Made by a program: the position numbers and the translations under genes. The notes under the pieces are model-generated. The model saw nothing but the letters and a program-made list of their open reading frames with translations. It did no database searches and had not been told where the DNA came from. From the NCBI GenBank assembly GCA_030654835.1, contig JAURWS010000037.1, positions 171,764 through 235,763 on the forward strand: a DNA stretch of 64,000 nt. The letters are read 5' to 3'. Source of the stretch: Gammaproteobacteria bacterium (GTDB taxonomy: Bacteria > Pseudomonadota > Gammaproteobacteria > Pseudomonadales > Pseudohongiellaceae). This document shows positions 18,156-28,620 of the stretch, one piece after another (position 1 is the stretch's first letter; each line of letters begins with the position of its first letter).

Positions 18156-21100
18156 ATGACCATACTTTCAAAACGACTTTGCAGGCTCTTCAATCTGGCT
18201 TTTTTTACGCTTTGCCTCTCGTTTTATAACCCTGCTCTACACGCAGCAGAGGAAGAGCTCGCGGGGCGAGTGGTGCGTGTTACCGGGGAAGTGGCCGCCA
18301 TCAACAACAACGGAACAAGGACACTTGCCCGTGGATCCGAAGTGTTTGTGGGTGACACTATCACGACAGGGCCCGATGGCTGGGCACAGATCAAACTGAC
18401 AGATTCAGCCATTGTTGCACTGAAAGCCGACACCGCGTTTGCCATCACCGAGTACACATTCCAATCAGCGTCTGGTCAGCCTGATCGAGCCACCATGAAT
18501 CTGATTCAAGGCGGTTTCCGCACCATCACCGGTACCATAGGAGATGTAGACAAGGACGCCTATAGCGTCGAGACGCCTTTTGCCACGATCGGCATCCGTG
18601 GCACAGATCATGAAGGGGCCATCACGCCGGACGGGCTTTACACAGGTGTGTGGGACGGTGGCACGACTATCCAGAATGAATCCGGCAGCATCGATCTCGG
18701 CGTTAATGCTGACTATGACTATGCCTTCGTCCCCTCGCCCGAAAACCCTCCAGTCGGATTGGTGGATCAACCCGTTGAACTTGGCAATATCCCAATTGAA
18801 CTCGTGACTGAAGATGTGGCTGATCAAGACGCGGATGCGGACGACGACACTGATACCGATGCTGACAACGCTGCTGGCGGCGGCAATGCAGCTGCTGGCA
18901 ATGGCGGTAACGGTGCAGGCAACAATGTTGCTGGTGCAGCCGGTGGAACCAATACACCAGATCGACAGCTGCCTCCTGCGGCTACATTCGCTACCATCAG
19001 AGATGAGACTATTGTCGGGTTTACGCCGGGCGGGTCTTCTAACAACACCACTCAAAGTCAGGGACAGGCACTAGCGGTGACGATCAACCCGAACGACAGT
19101 GGCGACGGTATTATTACCTGTGCCGCCGATTCTCAGGTGTGCAGAGATCCAGATCCTGAGCCTGAACCCCAACCGGAGCCACAACCACAACCAGGACCAG
19201 AACCACAGCCTGAGCCGCAACCGGAACCTCAGCCTGAACCTCGACCCGAGCCACCACCGGAACCACAGCCTGAGCCTAAACCCGAGTCACAACCGGAACC
19301 ACAGCCTGAGCCTAAACCCGAACCACAACCGGAACCACAGCCTGAGCCCAAACCCGAGCCTCAGCCTCAGCCTGAACCGAAACCTGAGCCACAGCCGGAG
19401 CCCACGCCGCAACCTCAACCTCAACCGGAGCCAACGCCACAGCCGCAACCTGAACCTCAACCTGCGCTGAGCACGTCGGAGCAAGCATCTCTAGTGAGAA
19501 GTGCCGGTGTCGCGCTTATCAGAGGAGATACGCGCACGCAGATCAGTGGCTATGCCAGTGTGGATGTGAGCGGAGCCGGTACTCCCTTGATAGCCAGCAG
19601 CACCCAGGTATTCAGAGTAGAGAACGCTGAGATTCTCAGCCCTGCCAGTGGCGTCGATGGTTTTCAGGTCAACTGGGGAGGATGGCGTGGCACTGCGCAG
19701 AACCCTATCAAACTGCAGGATCGTCAGAATGCGGCACAATTCTCACTGTTGACTGATGCGTCATTACTGTACTTCACGGCCGCACCAAGCACTCCTACCT
19801 TCACGGGTACCAAAACCTTCAATACCGGAGGGCAATTTCTTGCTGTCGGAGGAGGCACGACATCTGTCAAAGGCGTCAGCGGCACGTTCAACATCAATTT
19901 CGATCATGCTTCGTTTTCCGGGGATCTGGATGTCAATGTTTGCAACGTTAGCGGGTGCAGCGCCGCGACTGAAAAATGGGATGGCAGCGTCAGCGGACAA
20001 TTCAGCAGCGGCAGAATTCAGGGTGCCAGCGTCACCGGTACAATAGTGCCGACAGTGACACAACCTACCCTGCTTGCTGCGTCAGCCGGAGGCAGTGCGC
20101 TGTCTGCCACCACAACTCGCAACTTCACCGGAACAATGAATGGTGTGTTTACGGGCACCGACTCCAGAGGCTTGGTAATTGATTTCAACCTTGCAGAGTC
20201 CGGCGTCTCCAACAGTTATTTGAGCGGTCTGAGCCTGCTGAAGCTTAACGACAAGGAGCCCGCACTGAATAGTACTGAGGTTGCGAGTCTTGTGAACTAC
20301 GGATTTGGCATCATTCGGTCAGGAACGAATCGTGGTGTGATTATCGGGGAGTCCCCTACGCTAGCATCACCCTCTACTTCCACTCTGGTGGCAAATTCCA
20401 GTGTAGTTTTGCGAAGCTACTCGTCCGCAGGCAGCGAGATCCAGTACAACGTGTCCGGAACCGGTGTAAGTTGGGGCGCCTGGGCCAGCGAAGGTACATC
20501 AAAGGCACGCCTGCAAACTGATCGCACCGATGGCTCAATCTTTACGCCAATCGATACCGACGTTCTGTTTGTCTCTGCAACGCCTGCTTCAAGTACCAGC
20601 CGAACTGGTACGCGGTTGTTTGAAGAGGAAGGCCACTATCTGGCCAAACACAGTTCTGGATATTCCGTCACTTCGCTCACCGGCGGCTTCAGTGTGAATC
20701 TGGATTCTGGGACTGTCTCGAATGGTCATTTGCACGTAGGTGTCAATGTCAGTGGCACGGGGCTGAAATGGAAAATAGAGGGTTTCAGCGGCACTGTGAC
20801 CAATGGAATACTGGCTAAGACGAATGTGAGTGGGGCTGTTTATACTGATACCAACGTCACTACTGCCGCCACCGCGACGCCTGCAATTTCCGGAACTATC
20901 AACGGAGTCGTTACCGGGCAGCAAGCCAATAATTTTGTCATGGGATTCGATCTGACGAGTGGGAATGATTATCTCGCGGGTGTGAGTCTGTTCAAGTTGG
21001 ACGTACCTGATCCAGCAATAAGCTCAAGTGAGCGTAATACATTGAACCGCATTGGATTCGGATTACTGGGCCCAGGACCGAATCAGGGATTGCTGTTTGG

Positions 21101-24008
21101 TCAGGCACCCGATTTCAATAGCACGAATACCCGTCTCATTTACAGCGCAGACCCTGGCTTTGTCTTGCGAACAACATCCGCTCCCAGTGACATCGCCACT
21201 AATGTTGGTAGCTACCCGGTTACCTGGGGACGTTGGACGGGCACTACGAACTCTCCTGTGAAGGTTCAGACTAATCTGAATGACGGGACCGTCTTCAATA
21301 CAATCACCTCGCCAGTCGTGATGACCTCGGTACTGGCCACGAATATTACCAACCTGACTGGCGCTGGCAAATTTGGAGCCACCAGCCATTACATGGCCAA
21401 CTCCAATGCGGGTCAGCTTCATTCCGTTTTGGGAAGCTTCAACATTGATCTCGGCACGGGCCAGCTTTCGAATGGAGTGCTCCGTGTAAAAATCGACACT
21501 AGCGGAAGCTACTATGAATGGCTCAGCGACACCTTCAGCGGGACCATCTCTGCGAATGGGGTGTTATCGCAGATGAATATCGCTGGTCGAGTCAAACCGT
21601 GGGAGGCGGTCAATTCGCAAAGCGATCCCACATTCTCTGGCAAAATCAATGGAGTGGTGACTGGTACGGACGCGAAAGGATATGTACTTGGATTCGACCT
21701 TCAAGGAGCCAACAGCAAATATATCACCGGGGTGACGTTGTTCGAGAGAACCAGCGGCATCCCCTCTTTCAGCAGCGGGGACATCACAGCACTGCGCAAC
21801 TCCAATCGATTCGGATTCCTGCTGGTTCCGAACACTCCATCTATTGAAGGTGGGACTCAGAGACGTGTCACGCTCTTTGGCAACGTGACGCAGCAGGTCA
21901 ACGCGGTTGACATGATCATCGATAACGATCCTTCCAGCCTTCTGACCCTTGATGAGACCCCGAGTCGGGTGGCGAGACGCAATGGAACTGCTCTTGTGCA
22001 AAATACTGCTGACACGAATATCGGAAACCTGGGTCTTCACTGGGGACGCTGGGATAGCAACCCGCAGGGCAGCCCAGCCACCAGAATCAAACTGGAAACG
22101 GATTACAACGACGCCGACGAGTTTACCCTGCTGGATAGCGACGCAATTTTCGCGAGTTTCGCTCCGACATCAGAGAGTAGATTGACGACCCTCGGTTCGG
22201 TCAAGAGAACCTACCTTGGCTCTGACTCCTCTACCTATTCGCGCATCGCTCCAGGCAACGTGATCAGCAGCAGCTATCTCTCGGTCAGCGAACTGCGCTC
22301 GATATTCGACGTCGATATGGGAACAGGAAGCTTGACGAACGGCGGGCTGGTAATCTGTGTTGGCGGTGATCGTTGCTTTGCAGACAGCGAGCTTGAGCAA
22401 GGTGTCAAAGAGACCTGGAAGATTGTCTATACTGGTACCTTCAACAAAGGTGTCCTGACCAATGTGACGCTGCAGAGCACCGATATTGCTGATGGCACCG
22501 ACAGTGTGCGGACTATCACCGGCGATCTTGTAGGCGCGTTGATAGGTGATGGCGATACCAATGATCGCATTGCCAACAGCTTCGTTGGCGGCATCAATCT
22601 GCACGAAACAGGGACCCCTGCCCACTACATCAACGCCGCATACCTGATGCCGACCGGGACCTACCTGACGGCCTCGGAATTACTGGCGCTAGGCACCGGC
22701 ACCTATGGTATGTTTGCCAGTTCCGGCCCGCTCAACATACTCAGTGGCGGCCGTGCGCGACACATCGAAAATCCCTCGACAGTCATCTTGGCCGATTATT
22801 CCTTGCTGGGCACTTCTAGTTTGCCAGGGGCCTTCAATGACTATCCACCAGGCCGCCTGCTACGCAAAGGCACCGCCACGCAGGGATATATCAACGATAA
22901 CGTCGGCAGCCTTGGTAGTAAATTGGTCACGTGGGGGCGCTGGGATGTCAGCTCGTCCAACTCCATTCAGCGTGTACTACGCGGTGGTGGTGGTGACAAC
23001 ATTGCTCAGAACGCCTTCTGGTTCATAGCGACCCCCAGCGTCAACGAGAACGCCACCGGACAATACCGCTATGCGAAGCTCATTGACTATCAAATCGGTA
23101 CTGGTACCGGCTCGTTTAGCGGCAAGATCAATTATTTTGGCTTCTCCATGGTGATGACGACCGGGGCGATTACTAATGGCCATCTCTCACTTGAAGCGGG
23201 TACGAGCCTGGAAACACGGAAGACCTGGTCGGTCGACTTCAATGGTTCCGCGCTGACGGCCAAACGTGACCTGGTAAGTATGTCACTCACCAATGGCACT
23301 ATCCGTGACAGCAACAAGAATCTGCTCAGCAATGTCAGCATCGCGGGCGGCATTTCTGGAATGTTCGTGAAGTCTGGTGAAGCGATGGTCTCTGCGTTCA
23401 GCCTTTACAACAACAATACTTCCGGCCCGCAGGAAAATGTCTCCGGCACGATGCTGGTGGGTCAAGGCGTTGGCTGGGGGGCCTGGAACAATCCCGTGGG
23501 GATGAATTGGTCTGCTCCTACTCAGCAAGAGGTCACAGACTTTTTCTCAAGATCCTCGGCCGTCGCTCCTGTTGCCAACCTGACCGGGGAATACACTTAT
23601 AGAGATACGAATGATTACCTCGTGAAAGGCAGCCACGGAAATGCAACTTCAGTGGATGCTTCTCTGAAGGTCAATCTGGGGACCGGCGTCATCACAGATG
23701 GCGCTCTACGCGTCGACGTTGACGACCTCAGCGGCCCGGATGACCACGTCTGGCGTCTGAATTTCGCCGGTAATGTCAATGCGGGTGCCGTGACTCTGAA
23801 CAACATTACCAACGCTCAGGTGGAACACCTGGGTACGACGACCTCCACCTTCACCAACGCTAACGCGAGCCTTGGGGGATTATTTACCGGCGCGAACGCG
23901 GAAGAGTTTCTTATGGGATTCGACCTGCTGGATCAGGCCAATAATCAACATCGTGTGGGTGGACTGGTCATCCTTGATGACAAGGCTCAGGTAGTGTCTC
24001 CGCAATAG
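18156..24008 (+). CDS. Giant secreted FecR-domain protein with TbpB-like barrel repeats (predicted Slam client)
   Basis: A 1950-residue exported protein. In order: signal peptide (1-30, cut after PALHA); FecR-type domain about 36-160 ([41 protein letters not shown]); acidic and Gly/Ala-rich spacer about 222-262; a Pro/Glu/Gln linker about 332-437 made of repeated PEPQ units; then about six repeats of 200-300 residues. Each repeat has a W-G-x-W segment ([48 protein letters not shown]), a strand pair such as [18 protein letters not shown], and most end in G-x-x-x-G-x-x-A-x-x-F-x-x-x-F-D-L, e.g. [18 protein letters not shown]. The last motif recalls the G-x-F-x-G-x-x-A-E-E motif of the TbpB barrel used by Slam clients. 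The signal peptide has no lipobox, so release or FecR-mediated retention is more likely than lipid anchoring. Confidence 0.8.
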   Translation: MTILSKRLCRLFNLAFFTLCLSFYNPALHAAEEELAGRVVRVTGEVAAINNNGTRTLARGSEVFVGDTITTGPDGWAQIKLTDSAIVALKADTAFAITEYTFQSASGQPDRATMNLIQGGFRTITGTIGDVDKDAYSVETPFATIGIRGTDHEGAITPDGLYTGVWDGGTTIQNESGSIDLGVNADYDYAFVPSPENPPVGLVDQPVELGNIPIELVTEDVADQDADADDDTDTDADNAAGGGNAAAGNGGNGAGNNVAGAAGGTNTPDRQLPPAATFATIRDETIVGFTPGGSSNNTTQSQGQALAVTINPNDSGDGIITCAADSQVCRDPDPEPEPQPEPQPQPGPEPQPEPQPEPQPEPRPEPPPEPQPEPKPESQPEPQPEPKPEPQPEPQPEPKPEPQPQPEPKPEPQPEPTPQPQPQPEPTPQPQPEPQPALSTSEQASLVRSAGVALIRGDTRTQISGYASVDVSGAGTPLIASSTQVFRVENAEILSPASGVDGFQVNWGGWRGTAQNPIKLQDRQNAAQFSLLTDASLLYFTAAPSTPTFTGTKTFNTGGQFLAVGGGTTSVKGVSGTFNINFDHASFSGDLDVNVCNVSGCSAATEKWDGSVSGQFSSGRIQGASVTGTIVPTVTQPTLLAASAGGSALSATTTRNFTGTMNGVFTGTDSRGLVIDFNLAESGVSNSYLSGLSLLKLNDKEPALNSTEVASLVNYGFGIIRSGTNRGVIIGESPTLASPSTSTLVANSSVVLRSYSSAGSEIQYNVSGTGVSWGAWASEGTSKARLQTDRTDGSIFTPIDTDVLFVSATPASSTSRTGTRLFEEEGHYLAKHSSGYSVTSLTGGFSVNLDSGTVSNGHLHVGVNVSGTGLKWKIEGFSGTVTNGILAKTNVSGAVYTDTNVTTAATATPAISGTINGVVTGQQANNFVMGFDLTSGNDYLAGVSLFKLDVPDPAISSSERNTLNRIGFGLLGPGPNQGLLFGQAPDFNSTNTRLIYSADPGFVLRTTSAPSDIATNVGSYPVTWGRWTGTTNSPVKVQTNLNDGTVFNTITSPVVMTSVLATNITNLTGAGKFGATSHYMANSNAGQLHSVLGSFNIDLGTGQLSNGVLRVKIDTSGSYYEWLSDTFSGTISANGVLSQMNIAGRVKPWEAVNSQSDPTFSGKINGVVTGTDAKGYVLGFDLQGANSKYITGVTLFERTSGIPSFSSGDITALRNSNRFGFLLVPNTPSIEGGTQRRVTLFGNVTQQVNAVDMIIDNDPSSLLTLDETPSRVARRNGTALVQNTADTNIGNLGLHWGRWDSNPQGSPATRIKLETDYNDADEFTLLDSDAIFASFAPTSESRLTTLGSVKRTYLGSDSSTYSRIAPGNVISSSYLSVSELRSIFDVDMGTGSLTNGGLVICVGGDRCFADSELEQGVKETWKIVYTGTFNKGVLTNVTLQSTDIADGTDSVRTITGDLVGALIGDGDTNDRIANSFVGGINLHETGTPAHYINAAYLMPTGTYLTASELLALGTGTYGMFASSGPLNILSGGRARHIENPSTVILADYSLLGTSSLPGAFNDYPPGRLLRKGTATQGYINDNVGSLGSKLVTWGRWDVSSSNSIQRVLRGGGGDNIAQNAFWFIATPSVNENATGQYRYAKLIDYQIGTGTGSFSGKINYFGFSMVMTTGAITNGHLSLEAGTSLETRKTWSVDFNGSALTAKRDLVSMSLTNGTIRDSNKNLLSNVSIAGGISGMFVKSGEAMVSAFSLYNNNTSGPQENVSGTMLVGQGVGWGAWNNPVGMNWSAPTQQEVTDFFSRSSAVAPVANLTGEYTYRDTNDYLVKGSHGNATSVDASLKVNLGTGVITDGALRVDVDDLSGPDDHVWRLNFAGNVNAGAVTLNNITNAQVEHLGTTTSTFTNANASLGGLFTGANAEEFLMGFDLLDQANNQHRVGGLVILDDKAQVVSPQ
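19150..19466 (+). repeat. Pro-Glu-Gln repeat linker (coding)
   Basis: About 315 bp of short degenerate repeats of the CCTGAGCCT / CAACCGGAA type, encoding PEP-Q and PEPK units as a stiff spacer between the FecR domain and the repeat region. Low-complexity DNA of this kind can change length by slippage. Confidence 0.9.
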
Positions 24009-24026
24009 CGCTCACTACCTTAACCT

Positions 24027-24443
24027 TCACAAACTCTCATCAAGCTCCAGCGACGCAGAGTTGATGCAATAGCGCAGACCAGTCGGGGCCGGGCCATCTT
24101 CGAACACGTGTCCCAGATGCGCATCGCAGTGCTTGCACAGCACCTCAGTTCTGGGCATGAGCAGACTGTTGTCGGCTGCGGTATGCACATTCTCTGCGGA
24201 TACGGGGGAATGAAAGCTCGGCCAGCCACTTCCCGAATCAAATTTCGTGACGGACGAAAACAACGGTGTACTGCATGAGACGCAACGATAGGTGCCGTTT
24301 TTCTCACAATTCCAGTATTTGCCCGTGAAGGCGCGTTCTGTCCCCTTCTCTCTCACGATATGATAAACATCATCGCCTAAGCGCTTGCGCAGATCATCGT
24401 TCGAGCGTCTGCGAACCGCTTTACCCTGCCCTCTGTCTGTCAT
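24027..24443 (-). CDS. msrB: Peptide methionine-R-sulfoxide reductase MsrB
   Basis: Repairs the R epimer of methionine sulfoxide in proteins. The start MTDRGQGKA has GGAGAG upstream and gives 138 residues, the usual size. Zinc ligands are CVSC and CKHC; GSGWPSF and GHVFEDGP are conserved; the catalytic Cys is in RYCINSASLEL near residue 127. The motif reads INSASL rather than the more common INGVSL. It converges with the giant repeat gene and diverges from alaA. Confidence 0.95.
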   Translation of the reverse strand: MTDRGQGKAVRRRSNDDLRKRLGDDVYHIVREKGTERAFTGKYWNCEKNGTYRCVSCSTPLFSSVTKFDSGSGWPSFHSPVSAENVHTAADNSLLMPRTEVLCKHCDAHLGHVFEDGPAPTGLRYCINSASLELDESL

Positions 24444-24595
24444 CGTTTCTCTCCAGTGCGGCTCATCGCCGGGCCTGTCATTTTTTTTGCTTCGGTTTAC
24501 AATAGCCGCCAATTTACATGGCCTCAAGCCATCATACGCGCATCAATTTCCGGATCAACACGCAACTCTCTTTATGGTTAAGGGATTAGAGAAGA

Positions 24596-25816
24596 ATGGT
24601 TATGAAGAAGATCAAACAGTCGGACAAACTCAGCAAAGTCTGTTACGACATTCGGGGCCCCGTACTGGAGGAGGCCAAACGCCTCGAAGAGGAAGGTCAT
24701 CGTATTCTGAAGTTGAACATCGGCAACCCCGCAGCGTTCGGTTTCGAGGCGCCGGATGAGATTATTCAGGATGTGATCCTCAACCTGTCGAACGCTCAGG
24801 GTTACAGCGACTCGAAAGGTCTCTTCTCTGCGCGCAAGGCCATCATGCAGGAGTGCCAGAAGCTTGAGATCGGCGGTGTCGACATTAATGACATTTATCT
24901 TGGCAATGGCGTCAGCGAACTGATCGTCATGGCCATGCAGGCACTGTTGAATAATGGTGATGAGGTTCTGCTGCCAGCTCCGGATTATCCACTATGGACT
25001 GCGGCTGTGAGCCTCGCCGGCGGTACTCCGGTACATTATGTCTGTGATGAAGGCGCCGACTGGTTCCCCGACCTCAAGGACATGGAAAAGAAGATCACGC
25101 CCAATACCAAGGCACTGGTCATCATCAATCCGAACAATCCGACAGGCGCGGTCTACAGCAAGGAAGTGCTGCTGGATATCGTCAAGTTCGCCCGCAAGCA
25201 CAAGCTGGTGATCTTCTCCGACGAAATTTACAGCAAGATTCTCTACGACGATGCGGTGCACATTCCCATCGCTTCGCTCTGCGACGATCTGCTGGTAGTG
25301 ACCTTCAATGGCCTCTCCAAGTCGTATCGCCTGGCGGGCTTCCGCTCCGGCTGGATGATTCTGAGTGGCGCGAAAGACAAGGCCGAGAATTACATCGAGG
25401 GCCTGGAGATTCTCTCCAACATGCGTCTGTGTGCCAACGTGCCAGCCCAGTATGCGGTGCAGACGGCGCTCGGCGGCTATCAGAGCATCAATGAACTCAT
25501 ACTGCCCGGTGGCAGGTTGCGCGAACAGCGCGATCTGGCGTGGAGCATGCTTTCGCAGATTCCGGGCGTGACTTGTGTGAAACCGAAGGGCGCGATCTAT
25601 ATGTTCCCGAAACTGGACCCGCAGATGTATCCGGTGAAGGATGATGCAAAGTTCATTTACGATTTGCTGGAGAAGGAAAAGATTCTGCTGGTGCAAGGGA
25701 GCGCGTTCAACATCAAAGACAAGAATCACTTCCGCATAGTGTTCCTGCCCAGCAGCGATGTGTTGCAACAGGCGATTTCCAAGATCGAGCGGTTCCTCCA
25801 GAAGGTCGAGTTTTAA
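24596..25816 (+). CDS. alaA: Alanine aminotransferase AlaA (PLP-dependent, class I/II)
   Basis: Makes alanine from pyruvate and glutamate. The 406 residues align from end to end with E. coli AlaA/YfbQ: VCYDIRGPVLEEAKRLEEEG, LNIGNPAAFGFEAPDEI, PAPDYPLWTAAVSLAGG, INPNNPTGAVYSKE, SDEIYSKILYDDA. The PLP-binding Lys is in FNGLSKSYRLAGFR (about 242). ATG 24596 and ATG 24602 are both possible starts. Its stop is 7 bp from that of pdxB on the other strand. Confidence 0.95.
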   Translation: MVMKKIKQSDKLSKVCYDIRGPVLEEAKRLEEEGHRILKLNIGNPAAFGFEAPDEIIQDVILNLSNAQGYSDSKGLFSARKAIMQECQKLEIGGVDINDIYLGNGVSELIVMAMQALLNNGDEVLLPAPDYPLWTAAVSLAGGTPVHYVCDEGADWFPDLKDMEKKITPNTKALVIINPNNPTGAVYSKEVLLDIVKFARKHKLVIFSDEIYSKILYDDAVHIPIASLCDDLLVVTFNGLSKSYRLAGFRSGWMILSGAKDKAENYIEGLEILSNMRLCANVPAQYAVQTALGGYQSINELILPGGRLREQRDLAWSMLSQIPGVTCVKPKGAIYMFPKLDPQMYPVKDDAKFIYDLLEKEKILLVQGSAFNIKDKNHFRIVFLPSSDVLQQAISKIERFLQKVEF

Positions 25817-25823
25817 TCTCTCT

Positions 25824-27071
25824 TTAAACTCTTGAAAAACTGAACCCCAGCGCCGTCAGTCTGGTCGCGACGGCTGGGGTGAGCAGGCCTTTTTCCAGCA
25901 GGCATTGGTCCAGGGTGTAATGTGAGAATTCGCGGCGGGCGCTGAGGGTTTTGCGGATACTGTCGAACACTGCGGCGCCGTTGGCCGCAGCGGTACTGCG
26001 CAGGCGCTGATCGACAGCACTGACGCCGAAAGCAGCACGCAGGCACTCCGCCCAGACACGCTCGTCCGGATTGCTGACACCACTGCGGGGCATCTCCTCA
26101 AGACGAACTTCCAGTCTTGTTCTGGGTTCCGCCACAGAATTGCTGTCTGAATTTGTCGGCAATTTGAAGTACTGCAAGAAAGCCTCGTAATTGCGTTCAC
26201 TCGCGCTGCGTTTGGCTTCCACGCTATAGCCCGCGATGTGGGGAGTGCCGAGGCCGACTAGACCGAGTAAATCGCGAGAGATCTCCGGCTCATTCTCCCA
26301 GACGTCCCAGAGTGTCAGCAGATCGTTGCTTCTCCCCAGTCTTCTGCACAGCGCCGCGTTGTCCACCACTTCCCCGCGAGAAGCATTGATCAGCAAAGTG
26401 CCTGGCGCGAGCATATCCAGTCGTTCCTCATTCACCAGATGCCAGGTTGGATGTTCACCGTCGCGACTCAGTGGCGTGTGCAGAGAAATGAGTGATGCAG
26501 ACAGCGCAGTTTCCAGGTCGCAAAAATGGACATCCCCAGCCCCCTGTCTCTCCACCAGCTGCGCCACAAACGGATCACAGACGACGCAGTCAACACCCAG
26601 TTCCCGCAGGCGGCGATAAAGTCCCCTGCCGACATGGCCGAAGCCAATGATCGCCGCGCGCCGCCCTCGAAGTGAAAATCCCCCACGGCAGATGAGCTCG
26701 GCGATGCCGCTCAGACAATATTCCACCACGGCGTTGGCATTACTTCCCGCCGCCTCCGCCACGCCGATACCGGCAGCTCGCAGGTACCCCAAGTCCAGAT
26801 GATCGGTGCCACTGGTCGCAGTCGCTACGAATCGCACTCGCGAACCTTCGAGCAGTGCACGATCCACCCGGGTGATGGAGCGAACCAGCAGTACATCGGC
26901 ATCACGCACGTCGGCCGCGCAGATCTGGCGACCTGGCAGCAGCTGCAAATCACCGTGTTGACGAAACAAGTCTTCGACGGCAACGATGTTCTCATCGGCC
27001 ACTATTTTGAGTGTGCCTGCTTGCTCGGGACCTGTTTTCTTAGAAGCAGCTTTCATAGAGCCTGCTTTCAT
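25824..27071 (-). CDS. pdxB: Erythronate-4-phosphate dehydrogenase PdxB
   Basis: Second step of the DXP-dependent pyridoxal 5'-phosphate pathway; oxidises 4-phosphoerythronate. The start MKAGSMKAASKK has a strong GGAGG and overlaps the xni stop (ATGA). Features: substrate-binding N-terminus (LKIVADENIVAVEDLF), Rossmann motif GFGHVGRGLYRRL, catalytic Arg in NASRGEVVDN, the Glu segment WENEPEI and the His in TPHIAGYS. The C-terminal PdxB dimerisation domain follows. About 415 residues, somewhat longer than E. coli (378) owing to N- and C-terminal additions. Last gene of the fadB-led operon; nearby AlaA is itself PLP-dependent. Confidence 0.93.
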   Translation of the reverse strand: MKAGSMKAASKKTGPEQAGTLKIVADENIVAVEDLFRQHGDLQLLPGRQICAADVRDADVLLVRSITRVDRALLEGSRVRFVATATSGTDHLDLGYLRAAGIGVAEAAGSNANAVVEYCLSGIAELICRGGFSLRGRRAAIIGFGHVGRGLYRRLRELGVDCVVCDPFVAQLVERQGAGDVHFCDLETALSASLISLHTPLSRDGEHPTWHLVNEERLDMLAPGTLLINASRGEVVDNAALCRRLGRSNDLLTLWDVWENEPEISRDLLGLVGLGTPHIAGYSVEAKRSASERNYEAFLQYFKLPTNSDSNSVAEPRTRLEVRLEEMPRSGVSNPDERVWAECLRAAFGVSAVDQRLRSTAAANGAAVFDSIRKTLSARREFSHYTLDQCLLEKGLLTPAVATRLTALGFSFSRV

Positions 27072-28039
27072 GAGACCTCCGTTTCGGCAACCGCCACCGA
27101 CTGCAAGCCCGCCAACAAGGCCAAATAGCGCTCTACTATTTGCGGTTCGAGGCCCTCGCGTTGCAGCAATCCTCGAACGCCTTGTGTCTCGGGCGCACAC
27201 CACCGCAGCGAGGAAACGGGTATCTGCGAAAACGGCTCCTCAGGCGAGTCGACATCCTGCACGATCGTCGCCAACGTCCGACTCAAGCGCGCTTCGGACT
27301 CATAGCGCCGCAACAGCTCGGGGCCTTTGTTAGCCCCTCGATAGGAAAGCAAGGCGACATCTGCGAGATTCTCATACAGCAAGGGAATCGATTCGAAATG
27401 TCGCAGCAGGCAGGTGGCGGCCACGGGGCCGATGCCAGGAACACCGGGAATACTGTCTACCGCATCCCCCACCAGCCCGAGATAATCGGGGAACTGCTCG
27501 GCTCGAATGCCGTACTGTTCGACGATGTGCTTGCGGAAACGTCGTGAAGCGCCGCTGAAATCCCAGAGGTGATCCTGCTCGCTGTGCAGCAACTGCGCGA
27601 GGTCTTTGTCGCGGCTGACGATGCTGATGCCAGGCGCCCTCTCCAGGTTCATCTCCCGGTGCTGCGCTCGCACGCGGGCGGCCAAGGTGCCGATGATGTC
27701 ATCCGCTTCGTACGCCCGACTTCCAAACGCAGACACCCCCAGTAGTGTCGTCAGCTCGGCACAGGCCTGCAGCTGTCGTGCAAGATTCTCGTCGGGCAGC
27801 TCGCGATTGGATTTGTAGGCCGGATAGAGGGTATGCCGGAAGCCGCAGAACAGGCTTTCATCGAAGGCCGCGGCCACATGCTGAGGACGGGCCTGACGCA
27901 GGAAGCGCAACAGGAACTGGGCAAACCCGAAGAACGCACTCAAGTCCCGGCCATCTTGCGCCCAGACCTGCAGGTGCGGAGAGAAATAGGCCTGAAAGAT
28001 GTAGATGGACGCATCCACCAGATACACGGGCTTGGACAT
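27068..28039 (-). CDS. xni: 5'-3' exonuclease (Xni / FEN-like nuclease)
   Basis: Flap-endonuclease-like 5'-3' nuclease, the stand-alone counterpart of the 5' nuclease domain of DNA polymerase I. Metal-binding acidic residues are seen in VYLVDASIYIF, AFDESLFCGFR, YEADDIIGT and SRDKDLAQLL; the helix-hairpin-helix is VPGIGPVAATCLLRHF. At 323 residues it is longer than E. coli Xni (251). Overlaps pdxB by 4 bp. Confidence 0.85.
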   Translation of the reverse strand: MSKPVYLVDASIYIFQAYFSPHLQVWAQDGRDLSAFFGFAQFLLRFLRQARPQHVAAAFDESLFCGFRHTLYPAYKSNRELPDENLARQLQACAELTTLLGVSAFGSRAYEADDIIGTLAARVRAQHREMNLERAPGISIVSRDKDLAQLLHSEQDHLWDFSGASRRFRKHIVEQYGIRAEQFPDYLGLVGDAVDSIPGVPGIGPVAATCLLRHFESIPLLYENLADVALLSYRGANKGPELLRRYESEARLSRTLATIVQDVDSPEEPFSQIPVSSLRWCAPETQGVRGLLQREGLEPQIVERYLALLAGLQSVAVAETEVS

Positions 28040-28079
28040 GAAGGCTCTCAGCGGCGACGCAAGCGTTCCGCAACGGTGC

Positions 28080-28337
28080 TTATTTCTTCTTGATCAGGTA
28101 ATGATAACGATCGGCCTGCTGATGCTTGTCGAGCAACTCATGCCCGAGGAACAGGCAGAACTTGGGAATGTCGCGGGTGGTCGAAGGATCGGTGGCGACA
28201 ACCTCAACCACGTCGCCGGACGCCATATCCCTGATGCGGTTGTGCAGCAGCATTACGGGCTCGGGACAGAACAGGCCGCAGGCATCCAGCTGGCTGACTG
28301 GCTGCACCTGCAGGCTTTCATCGTTGTGGTCAGGCAT
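28080..28337 (-). CDS. tusA: Sulfur carrier protein TusA
   Basis: Small sulfur-transfer protein that accepts persulfide sulfur from IscS and passes it to tRNA thiolation and other pathways. The 85 residues contain the CPxP signature ([19 protein letters not shown]) with the active Cys, and the family C-terminus [21 protein letters not shown]. It lies in an operon with ttcA, another thiolation gene. Confidence 0.92.
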   Translation of the reverse strand: MPDHNDESLQVQPVSQLDACGLFCPEPVMLLHNRIRDMASGDVVEVVATDPSTTRDIPKFCLFLGHELLDKHQQADRYHYLIKKK

Positions 28338-28397
28338 TGCAAACTCTCGGTTAAAGGATTCAGTACGGAATTCCAGCGCACCGCAGTATCAAGGATC

Positions 28398-28610
28398 TCA
28401 GCGTCGCAGGCTCACCAGTGAACACGTCTCGGTCTGGGTGTCGAAGGTGATGCCAATGTCGCCGCGCTCCAACTGTTTGCGCAGCGCCTGCACTTTCTGC
28501 TCCAGCGTGTAGACCACATCGCCGTAGTCAGTGCCCTCGCGGCTGGCATACTCCTCCAGAATCGCTGTCAGAGTCTCCGGCGCCAGTTGCTCATAGGGGA
28601 TATCCAGCAT
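28398..28610 (-). CDS. yheU: YheU family protein
   Basis: A 70-residue protein starting MLDIPYEQLAPETLTAILEEY. The EGTDYG core and LEQKVQALRKQLERGD match E. coli YheU (UPF0270), function unknown. A longer reading from 28649 would run into ttcA and lacks family similarity, so the internal ATG is used. 10 bp after ttcA. Confidence 0.85.
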   Translation of the reverse strand: MLDIPYEQLAPETLTAILEEYASREGTDYGDVVYTLEQKVQALRKQLERGDIGITFDTQTETCSLVSLRR

Positions 28611-28620
28611 TGCGTTCGTA

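Noticed and set aside
19150..19466. Variable-number tandem repeat outside a gene
   Set aside because: The repeats are coding and in frame within the giant surface protein.
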